A stretch of 64,000 nucleotides of DNA from SB11 sp943370295 (GCA_943370295.1 CALRQL020000006.1:146168-210167), one strand, 5' to 3'; shown: positions 41,769 through 50,981, numbered from the stretch's first letter. The notes: generated by a model from the letters alone, not told the origin. Numbers and translations are program-made.

Positions 41769-43229
41769 ATGGCTAAACACCAAGAGCTTTTTACCCTCAT
41801 AAAGTCATTAAGTCGTAATGAAAAACGTTACTTTAAGCTGTATTGCGGCAGCATGGGCGATGGCAGCAATTACTTACGGCTGTTTAATTCAATTGACAAA
41901 CAAGCACAATACAATGGCGCTGCGCTAAAAAGTGAGTTTGCAGGTGAAACATTTGCTAAACAGCTTCACACAACAAAAAACTACTTGCGGGTATTGATTC
42001 TAAAAAGTCTTCGAGATTTTCATGCAGGCATCTCTAAAAATGCAGAGTTAAAAGATTTATTACGAAACGTTGAAATACTGTTTAATAGAGAGTTGTTCGA
42101 CCTTTGCAAGAGTGAACTTTCTCGTGCTGAAAAACTGGCAGCTGAATATGAACTGAATGCCGGAATGTTTGAAGTACTGGAGTGGAAGCGTAGGATTGAG
42201 CAGCAGGCACACCCCAATAGTTTTGAACTGTTTGAAAGTACTTTGGTAAGACAACAACATGCCATTGAGTCACTTTTTACAACAAACCGGTATTGGCAGC
42301 TTACCAACAATTTAACGGCGCGACTTTCGGCCGGAAAAACACCTGATAGTCCTTATGAAAGCCTGCTGAACGATGCCTCCAATGCCCGAACCATTGAAGA
42401 AAAGGTGCTCCATTATAATTCGCTTTACTTTAAGCACCTTGTCGCAGACAAACCATCCGAGGCTGAAGCTTCGCTATTTACGTTGTTGGCTTTACTCGAA
42501 GAAAACCCCAAACACCTGCAACACAATATGAGTTTATACGCCTCATCAGCCAATAACCTTATTAGTTTTCTTGTGTTTATGAAAAAGTATGACGCTGCAT
42601 TGCAACTAATAGCCCGTGCAAAGGCTAACTACCAACAATGGAAACTGGTGAGCGAGAACAAAACCTTGTTGAAGCAACTACTACGTACCTATAATATTGA
42701 GCTTGAAATATACCGCGATGTTAAAAACTACACCGCTCAAAGAGATTACCTTGAGAATATAGATGCCTTTATTATAGAAAATGAAGGCAAAATGCCGTCT
42801 GAATATTTGTTATCGTTCAGCTTTCAATTGGCCTATATAAATTTTATGCGCAAAGATTACAGCCGGGCATTGTATTGGGTGAACAGGGTGTTGAACAATC
42901 GGTTTGAAGGGCAACGCTCTGATTTGCAAATACAAGTACGCCTGTTAAATCTGATGATTCATTTTGAGCAGCAAAACATATTTGTATTACGCCACTTTGT
43001 TGATAGCACCAAACGGTATGTGAACAAAGTAGCCGTGATACAACCGCACGAACTGACATTGTTAAAATTCTTTTCTAAAATCGGGCAGGCATTTACCCAT
43101 CAGTACAAAGCCCTGTTTGCCGATTTGTATTCACAATTGTTTCCTGCAAATACCGATGCAGAAACATCTTCAACAGTGCTGGAGTTTATTGATTTTAAAA
43201 CTTGGATTGAAGAAAAAACAGCTTCTTGA
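41769..43229 (+). CDS. Helical-repeat (TPR-like) protein of unknown function
   Basis: 486 aa with no signal peptide and no membrane helix, predicted almost wholly alpha-helical. The N-terminus ELFTLIKSLSRNEKRYFKLYC is a pattern I associate with a set of uncharacterised Bacteroidota proteins. Further on, paired-helix units such as RVLILKSLRDFHAGISKNAEL, ELFDLCKSELSRAEKLAAEYE and QLAYINFMRKDYSRALYWVNRVL resemble degenerate tetratricopeptide repeats. It may be a scaffold, but no partner is indicated. It stands alone, followed by a GC-rich hairpin. Confidence 0.75.
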   Translation: MAKHQELFTLIKSLSRNEKRYFKLYCGSMGDGSNYLRLFNSIDKQAQYNGAALKSEFAGETFAKQLHTTKNYLRVLILKSLRDFHAGISKNAELKDLLRNVEILFNRELFDLCKSELSRAEKLAAEYELNAGMFEVLEWKRRIEQQAHPNSFELFESTLVRQQHAIESLFTTNRYWQLTNNLTARLSAGKTPDSPYESLLNDASNARTIEEKVLHYNSLYFKHLVADKPSEAEASLFTLLALLEENPKHLQHNMSLYASSANNLISFLVFMKKYDAALQLIARAKANYQQWKLVSENKTLLKQLLRTYNIELEIYRDVKNYTAQRDYLENIDAFIIENEGKMPSEYLLSFSFQLAYINFMRKDYSRALYWVNRVLNNRFEGQRSDLQIQVRLLNLMIHFEQQNIFVLRHFVDSTKRYVNKVAVIQPHELTLLKFFSKIGQAFTHQYKALFADLYSQLFPANTDAETSSTVLEFIDFKTWIEEKTAS

Positions 43230-43244
43230 TTTGAGCAAAAGCCA

Positions 43245-43279
43245 CCCCTCTGCATCGGGGGCTACTGATAACAGAGGGG
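43245..43279 (+). terminator. Possible terminator after the TPR-like gene
   Basis: Stem CCCCTCTG (43245-43252) with CAGAGGGG (43272-43279), a 19-base loop, and only an A-rich tail. It could also be a leader structure for the next gene. Confidence 0.35.
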
Positions 43280-43501
43280 CCTAAGGAAAAAGCTCTTAAC
43301 CTAACCTACCTTAGTATTTCTAACCAATTTAAGAAAGCTTTTGCTCCATTTTTGCAAATGATACATTTATGACCGCACCAAGAAATCAATTGCTGCATGG
43401 GTTAAAATAAATGTCAAAAAAATTTTACCTTGCTTGTAAACCTTTCACGACTTATCGAGTCAAAAACCTAAAACCACCCAAAAGGGTAAAACCTATCGCC
43501 T

Positions 43502-45205
43502 ATGAACAGACGGGATTTTTTAACCAAACACATAAAAACAGCCACAACTGTGCTGATGGTGGATGGTAACCAACCGGGTAAAAAGCCTGAAGAAATATAC
43601 CAAAACCAAACATTGCCCACCGACCTTGAGTTGGCGGCGACCGGAGTAAGTACTTTTACGGGCACATGGACACCTGAACTGGCCGCGCATTTACTACGTC
43701 GCGCCGGTTTTGGGTTTAATAAACAGATGCTGGATGCCGCTGTGGCCGCAGGCATGAATGCCACGGTAGATGCGTTGCTGAATGTAAATACCACCCCGCC
43801 CTCTCCCCCGCTTAATAATTATAGTACAGCGCAAAACAGCGACCCCAATGTGCCTTTGGGGCAAACATGGGTAACGGCTGCCCCCGATGCGAATTTTAAC
43901 TTTCAGCGTGAGCAATCGCTTCGCTGGTGGTGGATAGGATTAATGCTGGAAGATGTTACGATACGTGAGAAAATGACCTTGTTTTGGCACAACCATTTTG
44001 CCACTGAATTGAACATATACGGCGACGCGCACTACGGTTATAAGCACCTTGCCTTACTACGCAGTTTTGCCGTGGGTAATTTTAAGAATTTGGTGAAGGC
44101 AGTAACAACAGACCCTGCCATGCTGCGCTACCTAAACGGAAACGTAAATACCAAAACCGCCCCGGATGAAAACTACGCCCGCGAATTGCAGGAGCTGTTT
44201 ACACTGGGTAAAGGGCCCGATAGTAAATATACCGAGGCTGATGTAAAAGCAGCTGCGCGCGTATTGACGGGATGGCGAGATGCACGAAACAGTGTAAGCT
44301 CTTACTTTGACAGTACCCGACACGATACCGGAAACAAACAGTTTTCATCATTTTATAATAATAAAACCATTACGGGTAAAATGGGAGCAGCGGGGGCACA
44401 AGAAACTGACGAACTGATTGAAATGATTTTTGAGCACAATGAGGTGGCTCGATTCATTTGTCGCAAGCTATACAAGTTTTTTGTGTATTATGTGATAGAT
44501 CAAGACATTGAAAACAATGTGATTATCCCGATGGCTACTGAATTTGTAGCCAACAATTGGGAAATAAAACCCGTGTTGGCATTGCTATTTAAGAGCGAGC
44601 ATTTTTATGATGCCTACAACCACGGATGTGTGATAAAGCCCCCTGTTGATTTTAATATAGGTTTATTGCGCCAGTTTAATGTGAGTATTCCGAAACCGAA
44701 TGTTACTACCGAATACCAGTTTTTGAACTACTTGTGGGGGGTGAATGCCCTTATGCAGCAAAGCCCGCTTGACCCGCCCAATGTGGCCGGCTGGCCCGCC
44801 TACTATCAAGAGCCGCAGTATTATGAGCTTTGGATAAACAGTGATACGCTGCCTAAACGCAATCAAATAAGCGATTTAATGATACTACTGGGATACAAGC
44901 GAAACGGGCAAACTTTGATTATTGACCCGATTGCATTTGCCGACCAGTTTACCGATGCTGCTGACCCAAATAAATTAATTGACAACACACTGATGATATT
45001 ATTTAGCATTGGCGTATCGCAAACCCAAAAAGATTTTCTGAAATCCATCCTGCTTTCAGGACAAGCTTCAGACTATTATTGGAGCGACGTTTGGAACACC
45101 TATAAATCTACTCCCAGCGATACTAATAATACCAACATGGTAAAAAGCCGCCTGCAAAGTATGCTTAAATATCTGATGAATTTGGCTGAGTACCAGTTAT
45201 CATAA
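43502..45205 (+). CDS. DUF1800 domain-containing protein
   Basis: 567 aa protein of a family of unknown biochemical role, usually encoded beside a DUF1501 gene, as here. Family signs: AAHLLRRAGFGFNKQMLDAA near 60-79, REKMTLFWHNHFATELN near 157-173, DENYARELQELFTLGKG near 221-237, YTEADVKAAARVLTGWR near 241-257, and DPPNVAGWPAYYQEPQYYELW near 418-438. The N-terminus carries a twin-arginine-like RRDFLTK but has no clean hydrophobic signal after it, so export is uncertain. The DUF1501 gene follows after 24 bases and is almost surely cotranscribed. Confidence 0.9.
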   Translation: MNRRDFLTKHIKTATTVLMVDGNQPGKKPEEIYQNQTLPTDLELAATGVSTFTGTWTPELAAHLLRRAGFGFNKQMLDAAVAAGMNATVDALLNVNTTPPSPPLNNYSTAQNSDPNVPLGQTWVTAAPDANFNFQREQSLRWWWIGLMLEDVTIREKMTLFWHNHFATELNIYGDAHYGYKHLALLRSFAVGNFKNLVKAVTTDPAMLRYLNGNVNTKTAPDENYARELQELFTLGKGPDSKYTEADVKAAARVLTGWRDARNSVSSYFDSTRHDTGNKQFSSFYNNKTITGKMGAAGAQETDELIEMIFEHNEVARFICRKLYKFFVYYVIDQDIENNVIIPMATEFVANNWEIKPVLALLFKSEHFYDAYNHGCVIKPPVDFNIGLLRQFNVSIPKPNVTTEYQFLNYLWGVNALMQQSPLDPPNVAGWPAYYQEPQYYELWINSDTLPKRNQISDLMILLGYKRNGQTLIIDPIAFADQFTDAADPNKLIDNTLMILFSIGVSQTQKDFLKSILLSGQASDYYWSDVWNTYKSTPSDTNNTNMVKSRLQSMLKYLMNLAEYQLS

Positions 45206-45229
45206 CCCACTTTAAATACGCATTACATT

Positions 45230-46816
45230 ATGAAAAGAAGGGATTTTATAAAAACTACCGCCCCTGCTGCCCTTGTACCCTTTGTGGTAAACGGCTTGCC
45301 AATGAAAGCTTTTGGAGCATCGCCCCTTTTGAGCCTAATGGCACAAAGCAGCAGCCTTAATGGCCGGGTGCTGGTACTTATACAACTAAACGGCGGTAAC
45401 GACGGTTTAAATACGGTGATACCGCTTGACCAATACAGCAACTTATCAAACGCACGGGCTAATGTGCTGATACCCGACACCAAAGTATTGAAACTGAGCG
45501 GACACGCCGCTACGGGATTTCATCCTGCTATGGCGGGGCTTCGTACAATGTTTGATAACGGACTGATGAGTGTAGTGCAGGATGTGGGGTATCCCAATCC
45601 TAACTTCTCACACTTTCGCGCCACTGATATTTGGCTCACAGGGTCAGAAAGTAACCAATACCTGGACAGCGGTTGGCTGGGTCGTTTCTTAGACGGACAG
45701 TATCCCGGTTTCCCTGATAACTATCCAAGCGTGGATATGCCCGACCCGTTGGCTCTGCAAATAGGCTCGGTAGTTTCGCCGAGTTTTCAAGGACCTGACG
45801 TAAGTATGGGGATGGCTATCAGCAACCCCGACAGTTTTTACCAATTGATAACCGGTACTACTGACCCTGCTCCCAATACGCCCGCCGGTCATGAATTAAC
45901 CTACATACGCTTGGTAAACCAGCAAACCCAAAAATATTCAACAGCCATAAAAGCGGCGGCAGATTTAGCAACTAATAAATCAACTCTTTACCCAAGTAAT
46001 AATAACCTTGCCGACCAGTTAAAGATTGTGGCACGTTTGGTTGCGGGCGGGCTAAAAACACCTGTGTATATGACCAGTATAGGTGGATTTGACACTCACT
46101 CTGCACAAGTAAATGCCACCGGGGGTAATGAAACCGGTTTTCATGCCAACTTGCTGAAACAAGTTTCTGAGGCTGTTTTTGCTTTTCAGGATGATTTGAA
46201 ATTGCTGGGCGTTGATGATAAGGTAGCCGGTATGACTTTTAGTGAATTTGGCCGCCGTATTAAGTCAAATGCCAGTTTGGGTACCGACCACGGTGCTGCT
46301 GCGCCTTTGCTGGTATTTGGCAAAGGAGTGAATCCCGGTATTGTGGGCAACAACCCCACTATTCCGGCCAGTGTATCGGTAAACGATAACGTGCCGATGC
46401 AAAACGATTTTCGCAGTGTTTATACCAGCGTACTTGCTGATTGGTTCGAAATCAGCGCCGCTGACATAAATGCTGCTATGCTGCAAACGTTTCCCATATT
46501 GCCCATCTTCAAAAAATCGGGCAGTAACAGTGTACAAACCGCAGCACTATTCTCGGGTGGCTTAAAACTAAGCCAAAACTATCCTAACCCCGCCGTTACC
46601 GAAACTGAAATTGAGTTTTTTACGGAAGGCGGAGCTGCTTTGTTGAAACTATATGACAACATGGGGCGCGAGGTGAGCACGATAGCCGAGGGTACTTACG
46701 GGTATGGCAAGCACAAGGTGAGGCTGAATGTGAGCGACCTTGCACCCGGTAATTATTACTACCAACTGCGCAATGGGGGAGCGCAGCAAACCCGCCACTT
46801 GGTGGTATATCGCTAG
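45230..46816 (+). CDS. DUF1501 domain protein with twin-arginine signal and T9SS sorting domain
   Basis: 528 aa. The N-terminus MKRRDFIKTTAPAALVPFVV is a twin-arginine (Tat) signal, probably cut after AFGA. The DUF1501 body (about residues 35-425), related to the alkaline-phosphatase superfamily, has VLVLIQLNGGNDGLNTVIP, NPNFSHFRATDIW, GGFDTHSAQ and FSEFGRRI followed by DHGAAAPLLVFG. The last 90 residues are a T9SS type A sorting domain (LSQNYPNPAVTETEIEF, LYDNMGREV, LAPGNYYYQLR, ending HLVVYR). This predicts export of a pre-folded protein by Tat, then passage across the outer membrane by T9SS. The activity is unknown. It follows DUF1800 in one transcript. Confidence 0.9.
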   Translation: MKRRDFIKTTAPAALVPFVVNGLPMKAFGASPLLSLMAQSSSLNGRVLVLIQLNGGNDGLNTVIPLDQYSNLSNARANVLIPDTKVLKLSGHAATGFHPAMAGLRTMFDNGLMSVVQDVGYPNPNFSHFRATDIWLTGSESNQYLDSGWLGRFLDGQYPGFPDNYPSVDMPDPLALQIGSVVSPSFQGPDVSMGMAISNPDSFYQLITGTTDPAPNTPAGHELTYIRLVNQQTQKYSTAIKAAADLATNKSTLYPSNNNLADQLKIVARLVAGGLKTPVYMTSIGGFDTHSAQVNATGGNETGFHANLLKQVSEAVFAFQDDLKLLGVDDKVAGMTFSEFGRRIKSNASLGTDHGAAAPLLVFGKGVNPGIVGNNPTIPASVSVNDNVPMQNDFRSVYTSVLADWFEISAADINAAMLQTFPILPIFKKSGSNSVQTAALFSGGLKLSQNYPNPAVTETEIEFFTEGGAALLKLYDNMGREVSTIAEGTYGYGKHKVRLNVSDLAPGNYYYQLRNGGAQQTRHLVVYR

Positions 46817-46940
46817 TCTATTATTCTTTCAAATAATAGCGAGTTTATTGATTGAGGTTGTCGTACTAAGCCGCGGCAGCCTCTTTTCATTTTTACTGTT
46901 TAAGGGAGAGTTTGATTGAACCTTAAAGTGTATTGGTTGA

Positions 46941-47612
46941 TTAACCCTTTGATGCCAACTCTTGTTGCAGTGTAGATACTTGTGCGGGCAATTCCTTTTC
47001 CATTTCGTGTACAATATTCAGCAACGCTTCGCTTTGTATTAAATCCAGTTCAGGCTGGGCTGCACGCTGCAATATGCGGTTGATAGAATATAAGAAGCTC
47101 TCGTCTTTAACGTAATACTGCATATACTGCGATTCCAGAAAACCATTCCAAAAATTGCTGAAACGGCCTTTGCCTTCTTTGCCGCTGTGCGCCAAAAACT
47201 CAATAACAGTATCCAACTGTACATTTTGTAATGATGCGTAAAACTCATCCAGCTTTTGGGGGTGATGTTGTATCAGCACTCTATCCAGCAACACTTCAAA
47301 CAAAATATGGCTTAGAAACCACAAACGTTGGTTATGCCGCGGAAAGTTGTGCAGCGCAAACAACTCATCAAGGCGGGATGTTTGGTGCTTAAAAAATGTT
47401 GAATTGTGAAACCTTGCGTCGGTATGATAGTGCTGTTGGCTGCCCTTATTCAACTGGTGAAGCGTAGGATGTAGGTCGCTGTCAAAATCAAGGTGAATAT
47501 TGATACGTTTAGCTCCATCGGCCACTCTTGCAAAATCAGGCATCAGCAACCCTGCATTGTAATAATGATTTTCGGGCTGGTGGTCAAAAAAGTAGTGGGC
47601 GAAGTAGTTCAA
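46941..47612 (-). CDS. ACP phosphodiesterase-like (DUF479-type) protein
   Basis: 223 aa cytoplasmic protein. The start MNYFAHYFFDHQPENHYYNAGLL and the region HLDFDSDLHPTLHQLNKGS resemble the AcpH family, which removes 4-phosphopantetheine from acyl carrier protein; this is a visual match only. It is His-rich, with helical segments (LWFLSHILFEVLLDRVLI, SFLYSINRILQRAAQ) as expected for the HD-like all-helical fold. The gene lies after icd on the same strand, separated by about 70 bases of low-complexity palindromic sequence. Function is inferred; a diverged family member with another role is possible. Confidence 0.6.
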   Translation of the reverse strand: MNYFAHYFFDHQPENHYYNAGLLMPDFARVADGAKRINIHLDFDSDLHPTLHQLNKGSQQHYHTDARFHNSTFFKHQTSRLDELFALHNFPRHNQRLWFLSHILFEVLLDRVLIQHHPQKLDEFYASLQNVQLDTVIEFLAHSGKEGKGRFSNFWNGFLESQYMQYYVKDESFLYSINRILQRAAQPELDLIQSEALLNIVHEMEKELPAQVSTLQQELASKG

Positions 47613-47641
47613 TGAAAAGGAGCTTTTAGCAATTAGCTTCC

Positions 47642-47666
47642 GGCCCTTAGCAAACAGCTAAAGGCC
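47642..47666. repeat. Small palindrome in the icd downstream spacer
   Basis: GGCCcTTAGC (47642-47651) pairs with GCTAAaGGCC (47657-47666), inside AGC/TTAGC-rich low-complexity sequence (about 47617-47684). It could slow transcription after icd, but there is no T-run. Confidence 0.4.
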
Positions 47667-47685
47667 AAAAGCAAATAGCTGTTAA

Positions 47686-48921
47686 TTATGCAGTAACCGT
47701 AAGTTTTTTGCGCAAGTTGGTATCCAACAAGCTCAAAAAGTCCTCGGTGTACATATAATGTTCAGGTTTAGTATCATTACCGTAAATGCACATTGCCAAA
47801 TCTTTGGTCATGTGTCCGGCTTCAACGGTTTCAACGCATACCTCTTCAAGAGCGTGGCAGAATTTCACCAACGCATCGTTACCATCCAACTGGCCACGGA
47901 ACTCAAGGCCGCGGGTCCATGCAAAAATACTTGCAATGGGGTTGGTACTGGTTTTGTTTCCTTTTTGGTGTTCGCGGTAGTGGCGGGTAACTGTACCATG
48001 CGCAGCTTCGGCCTCCATTGTTTTACCATCAGGGGTAACAAGGGTGCTGGTCATCAAACCTAATGAACCGAAACCTTGGGCAACGGTATCGCTTTGCACA
48101 TCACCGTCGTAGTTTTTACACGCCCATACAAAGTTACCGTTCCATTTAAGAGCGCTGGCCACCATATCATCAATCAAACGATGCTCATAAGTAATGCCTG
48201 CCGCCTTAAATTTATCTTTATACTCAGCTTGGTACACCTCTTCAAAAATATCTTTAAAACGCCCGTCGTATTTTTTTAAGATGGTGTTTTTGGTACTAAG
48301 GTACAATGGCCATCCTTTGCGCAATGCCTGCCCGAAACATGCGTGGGCAAACCCGCGTATTGATTCATCAGTGTTATACATGGCAAGGGCTACACCATCG
48401 CCTTTAAAGTTGTAAACCTCAAAACTTTGGGGGGCACTCCCGTCTTCAGGTGTAAAAGTTAGGGTAAGCTTACCTTTACCCTTAGTAACCAAATCTGTAG
48501 CACGGTATTGGTCGCCAAAACCGTGACGGCCTACACAAATAGGAGCTGTCCAATTGGGCACCAAACGAGGTACGTTTTGACACACGATAGGCTCGCGAAA
48601 AATAGTACCGTCCAAAATATTACGGATAGTACCGTTTGGCGATTTCCACATCTGCTTTAAATTAAACTCCTTCACACGCTCCTCATCGGGAGTAATGGTA
48701 GCGCATTTAATACCCACATGGTGCTCCAATATGGCATGTGCAGCATCCACAGTCACTTGGTCGTTGGTAGCATCGCGGTGTTCAATGCCCAAATCGTAGT
48801 ATTTTATATCCACGTCTATATACGGAAGTATCAATTTATCCTTAATAAACTTCCATATAATACGGGTCATTTCATCGCCATCCATCTCAACTACGGGGTT
48901 GGCCACCTTTATTTTTTCCAT
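47686..48921 (-). CDS. icd: NADP-dependent isocitrate dehydrogenase, eukaryotic-type homodimeric
   Basis: Oxidatively decarboxylates isocitrate to 2-oxoglutarate with NADPH formation in the citric acid cycle. The 411 aa sequence is of the IDH1/IDH2-like type, not the E. coli type: VVEMDGDEMTRIIWKFIKDKLI near 10-31, KSPNGTIRNILDGTIFREPI near 93-112, GRHGFGDQYRATD near 130-142, and AAHGTVTRHYREHQKGNKTSTNP near 307-329 (NADP-binding). Active-site Tyr and Lys positions appear intact. A TAAGTTTG promoter element is 47 bases upstream. No other TCA gene is directly adjacent, although fumC lies about 3 kb away. Confidence 0.96.
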   Translation of the reverse strand: MEKIKVANPVVEMDGDEMTRIIWKFIKDKLILPYIDVDIKYYDLGIEHRDATNDQVTVDAAHAILEHHVGIKCATITPDEERVKEFNLKQMWKSPNGTIRNILDGTIFREPIVCQNVPRLVPNWTAPICVGRHGFGDQYRATDLVTKGKGKLTLTFTPEDGSAPQSFEVYNFKGDGVALAMYNTDESIRGFAHACFGQALRKGWPLYLSTKNTILKKYDGRFKDIFEEVYQAEYKDKFKAAGITYEHRLIDDMVASALKWNGNFVWACKNYDGDVQSDTVAQGFGSLGLMTSTLVTPDGKTMEAEAAHGTVTRHYREHQKGNKTSTNPIASIFAWTRGLEFRGQLDGNDALVKFCHALEEVCVETVEAGHMTKDLAMCIYGNDTKPEHYMYTEDFLSLLDTNLRKKLTVTA

Positions 48922-48968
48922 GCTCGTGTGTCTTTATTTATATTAAAATCAATTTTGTAAATCCTATG

Positions 48969-48976
48969 CAAACTTA
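48969..48976 (-). promoter_or_regulatory. TAnnTTTG promoter element for icd
   Basis: Minus-strand TAAGTTTG lies 47 bases before the icd ATG. Confidence 0.45.
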
Positions 48977-49002
48977 TAAGAATATGCTGTTATATCAAAT
49001 GT

Positions 49003-49566
49003 TCACGGCATTTCTTCGGCCAAGCGGGCATTATCAAACGGTATTCGTTTCCCATCCTTTTTTGCCACAATCCAAGCATCCTTAAACCCAATTTCGCGTA
49101 CATCTTTTAAAAACTCTTTGGCCATGTCTAGTTCTCTAAACCTACCCAAAGTCATTTTTGAGTATCCTTCTTCTTCAATCCCTCTCAATTCCGCAAGGTT
49201 TTTTTTATACTTTGCTAAATCAAAATTTTTAAAAGCTCCAATTTGTACTTCATAAAATACACCTGTAATAACATCGCTATTTTCTATTAAAAGTGTATTT
49301 GCTTTCACCAAACTATCGTTCACCTTTTTCAAACTGTCAAATGCAAGTGTATTTTGCAATTGTTTCATTTGTAAAGTATCAACCCCTGCTCCGATTGTAA
49401 TTTTTTTTAGTGCAGGAAACCTGTCTTGCAAAAACGGAAAATATAACACTGCCCCTACCACTGCTATTACAAACAAGAAAAGGGCAAAACGCCCTGCTAT
49501 ACTTGGCTGCTTATTGCCTTTGGGGTGCTCAATTTCACCTTCTATTTCAAATTTTTGCAAGTTCAT
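49003..49566 (-). CDS. Single-pass membrane protein with SPOR-like C-terminal domain
   Basis: 187 aa from ATG 49566 (MNLQKFEIEGEIEHP); another ATG two codons upstream is possible. A charged cytoplasmic start is followed by one membrane helix (about 24-44, ALFLFVIAVVGAVLYFPFL). A linker with coiled-coil character follows, then a C-terminal region resembling a SPOR fold: FYEVQIGAFKNFDLAKYKKNL near 103-123 and LGRFRELDMAKEFLKDVREIGFKDAWIV about 35 residues later. SPOR domains bind denuded peptidoglycan at division sites. That role here is inferred. It lies upstream of icd on the same strand, but icd has its own promoter. Confidence 0.7.
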   Translation of the reverse strand: MNLQKFEIEGEIEHPKGNKQPSIAGRFALFLFVIAVVGAVLYFPFLQDRFPALKKITIGAGVDTLQMKQLQNTLAFDSLKKVNDSLVKANTLLIENSDVITGVFYEVQIGAFKNFDLAKYKKNLAELRGIEEEGYSKMTLGRFRELDMAKEFLKDVREIGFKDAWIVAKKDGKRIPFDNARLAEEMP

Positions 49567-49720
49567 GGGCAACGATTTTCAAACCTACGGCGTTTTGCCT
49601 TTAAAAACCAACCCATGCTCTCCACCGTTTGGGCTTGTAATGTTGAAAACCAATGCAGTATATTGCTATGCAGTACATACGTTTATTGTGGAATAGTTTT
49701 TGGAGATGTAATAAATATTA

Positions 49721-50200
49721 ATGAAAAACACGATTAAAATAGTTGCCCTATTGATAATAGCTGCCTCCGCGGTTTCTTTTAATTTTAAAGAAGAACCGAT
49801 GGATGAATTGAAGTGGAACAGCTGGAACACCGGCTATCCTTTAATACGCAGCAAGGATAAGATAGGTTTGATAGATGTGTATACTGATTGGTGCGGATGG
49901 TGCAAAAGAATGGACAAAGACACCTATGCTAAAAAAGAAATCATAGAAAAGATTAATAAAGATTTTGTGCCCATTAAGTTTAACCCTGAGGCGCAAGGTG
50001 TTTATTACATCGATAGTACTGCATACAGTGGCCCTCAGCTTTACGCCATGTTATCAAACAACAGCCCTTCGGGCTATCCTACTACATACTTTTTGATTCC
50101 AAAAGATGAGGTTACTTACATACAGGTAGTAGCCGGCTATCACAACGCCGAGGGTTTCAGCAAGATTTTAGACCAAATAAAATCAGAAGCCGCCAAATAA
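49721..50200 (+). CDS. Exported thioredoxin-like protein
   Basis: 159 aa. The N-terminal signal segment (about 1-20, IVALLIIAASAVSFNF) targets it to the periplasm. The thioredoxin-like domain has the redox motif WCGWC near 57-61 in DVYTDWCGWCKRMDKDTY, followed by FVPIKFNPEAQG and a cis-Pro in SGYPTTYFLIP. It resembles the thioredoxin_7/DUF255-type group rather than a classical Trx. A role in disulfide reduction or isomerisation in the envelope is likely, possibly fed by the DsbD encoded about 34 kb away, which is inference. It stands alone. Confidence 0.85.
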   Translation: MKNTIKIVALLIIAASAVSFNFKEEPMDELKWNSWNTGYPLIRSKDKIGLIDVYTDWCGWCKRMDKDTYAKKEIIEKINKDFVPIKFNPEAQGVYYIDSTAYSGPQLYAMLSNNSPSGYPTTYFLIPKDEVTYIQVVAGYHNAEGFSKILDQIKSEAAK

Positions 50201-50287
50201 GTTATACGCTCAATCTTCAGGTCAGATAAATTACATAAACTTTCTATAGGGATTGGTTTTTCGGCGCACTGCCACTAAATTAGCACT

Positions 50288-50902
50288 GTGTCGTTAGCTA
50301 CAAAAATCAAAAGCAATTCCCGGCTCAAAAAGTTGGTGCATTGGATGCTTATTCCCACAAACCAAGCAAGACCGCGCTTGTGGGTGCAGTGGTTTGTAAA
50401 TCCTTTTTATCATAAAAAGGGAAAAGGTTCGCGTATTTGTCGTTATGTGCGAATGGATGTATTGCCTTTCAATCCTTTTGAAATTGGCGAGTATAGCACT
50501 ATTGAAGATTTTAGTGTGGTTAATAACGGCGTGGGGCCGGTGAGCATAGGCAGTAATACCCGCATTGGGCTCGGAAATGTACTGATTGGTCCTGTGAAGG
50601 TAGGCAATCAGGTTATTTTAGCCCAAAATGTGGTGCTAAGCGGTCTTAATCACGGGTATGAAGATATAAACACGCCAATACGCCTCCAAAAAGTTACCAC
50701 CTCACAAATTACCATTGAAGATGAAGTATGGATTGGTGCAAATGCTGTTTTAACGGCAGGAATAACCATAGGTAAACATAGTGTGGTAGCAGGGGGCAGT
50801 GTGGTTACCAAAAACGTGCCCCCCTATAGCGTGGTGGGCGGCAACCCCGCCCGGGTTTTGAAACAGTACAATCCTCAATCACAGCAATGGGAGAGAGTGT
50901 AA
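50288..50902 (+). CDS. Hexapeptide-repeat acyltransferase
   Basis: 204 aa member of the left-handed beta-helix acyltransferases (serine acetyltransferase/NodL/WbbJ-like), which acylate sugars or amino acids. The N-terminal 70 residues are basic. Hexapeptide repeats run from about 75 to 190: IGEYSTIEDF, IGSNTRIGLGNVLIGPVKVGNQVILAQNVVL, then the catalytic loop GLNHGYEDINTPI with the expected His. IEDEVWIGANAVLTAGITIGKHSVVAGGSVVTKNVPPYSVVGGNPARVL is the classical closing motif. The start is GTG. No glycan cluster surrounds it, so the acceptor is unknown. Confidence 0.88.
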   Translation: MSLATKIKSNSRLKKLVHWMLIPTNQARPRLWVQWFVNPFYHKKGKGSRICRYVRMDVLPFNPFEIGEYSTIEDFSVVNNGVGPVSIGSNTRIGLGNVLIGPVKVGNQVILAQNVVLSGLNHGYEDINTPIRLQKVTTSQITIEDEVWIGANAVLTAGITIGKHSVVAGGSVVTKNVPPYSVVGGNPARVLKQYNPQSQQWERV

Positions 50903-50981
50903 CTGTTTTTATCAAGCTGCTTTCCCAAAGCCTGATTTTTAAAAATATGTTAAGCAATTTCTGACGGGGCTGCAAACACAA

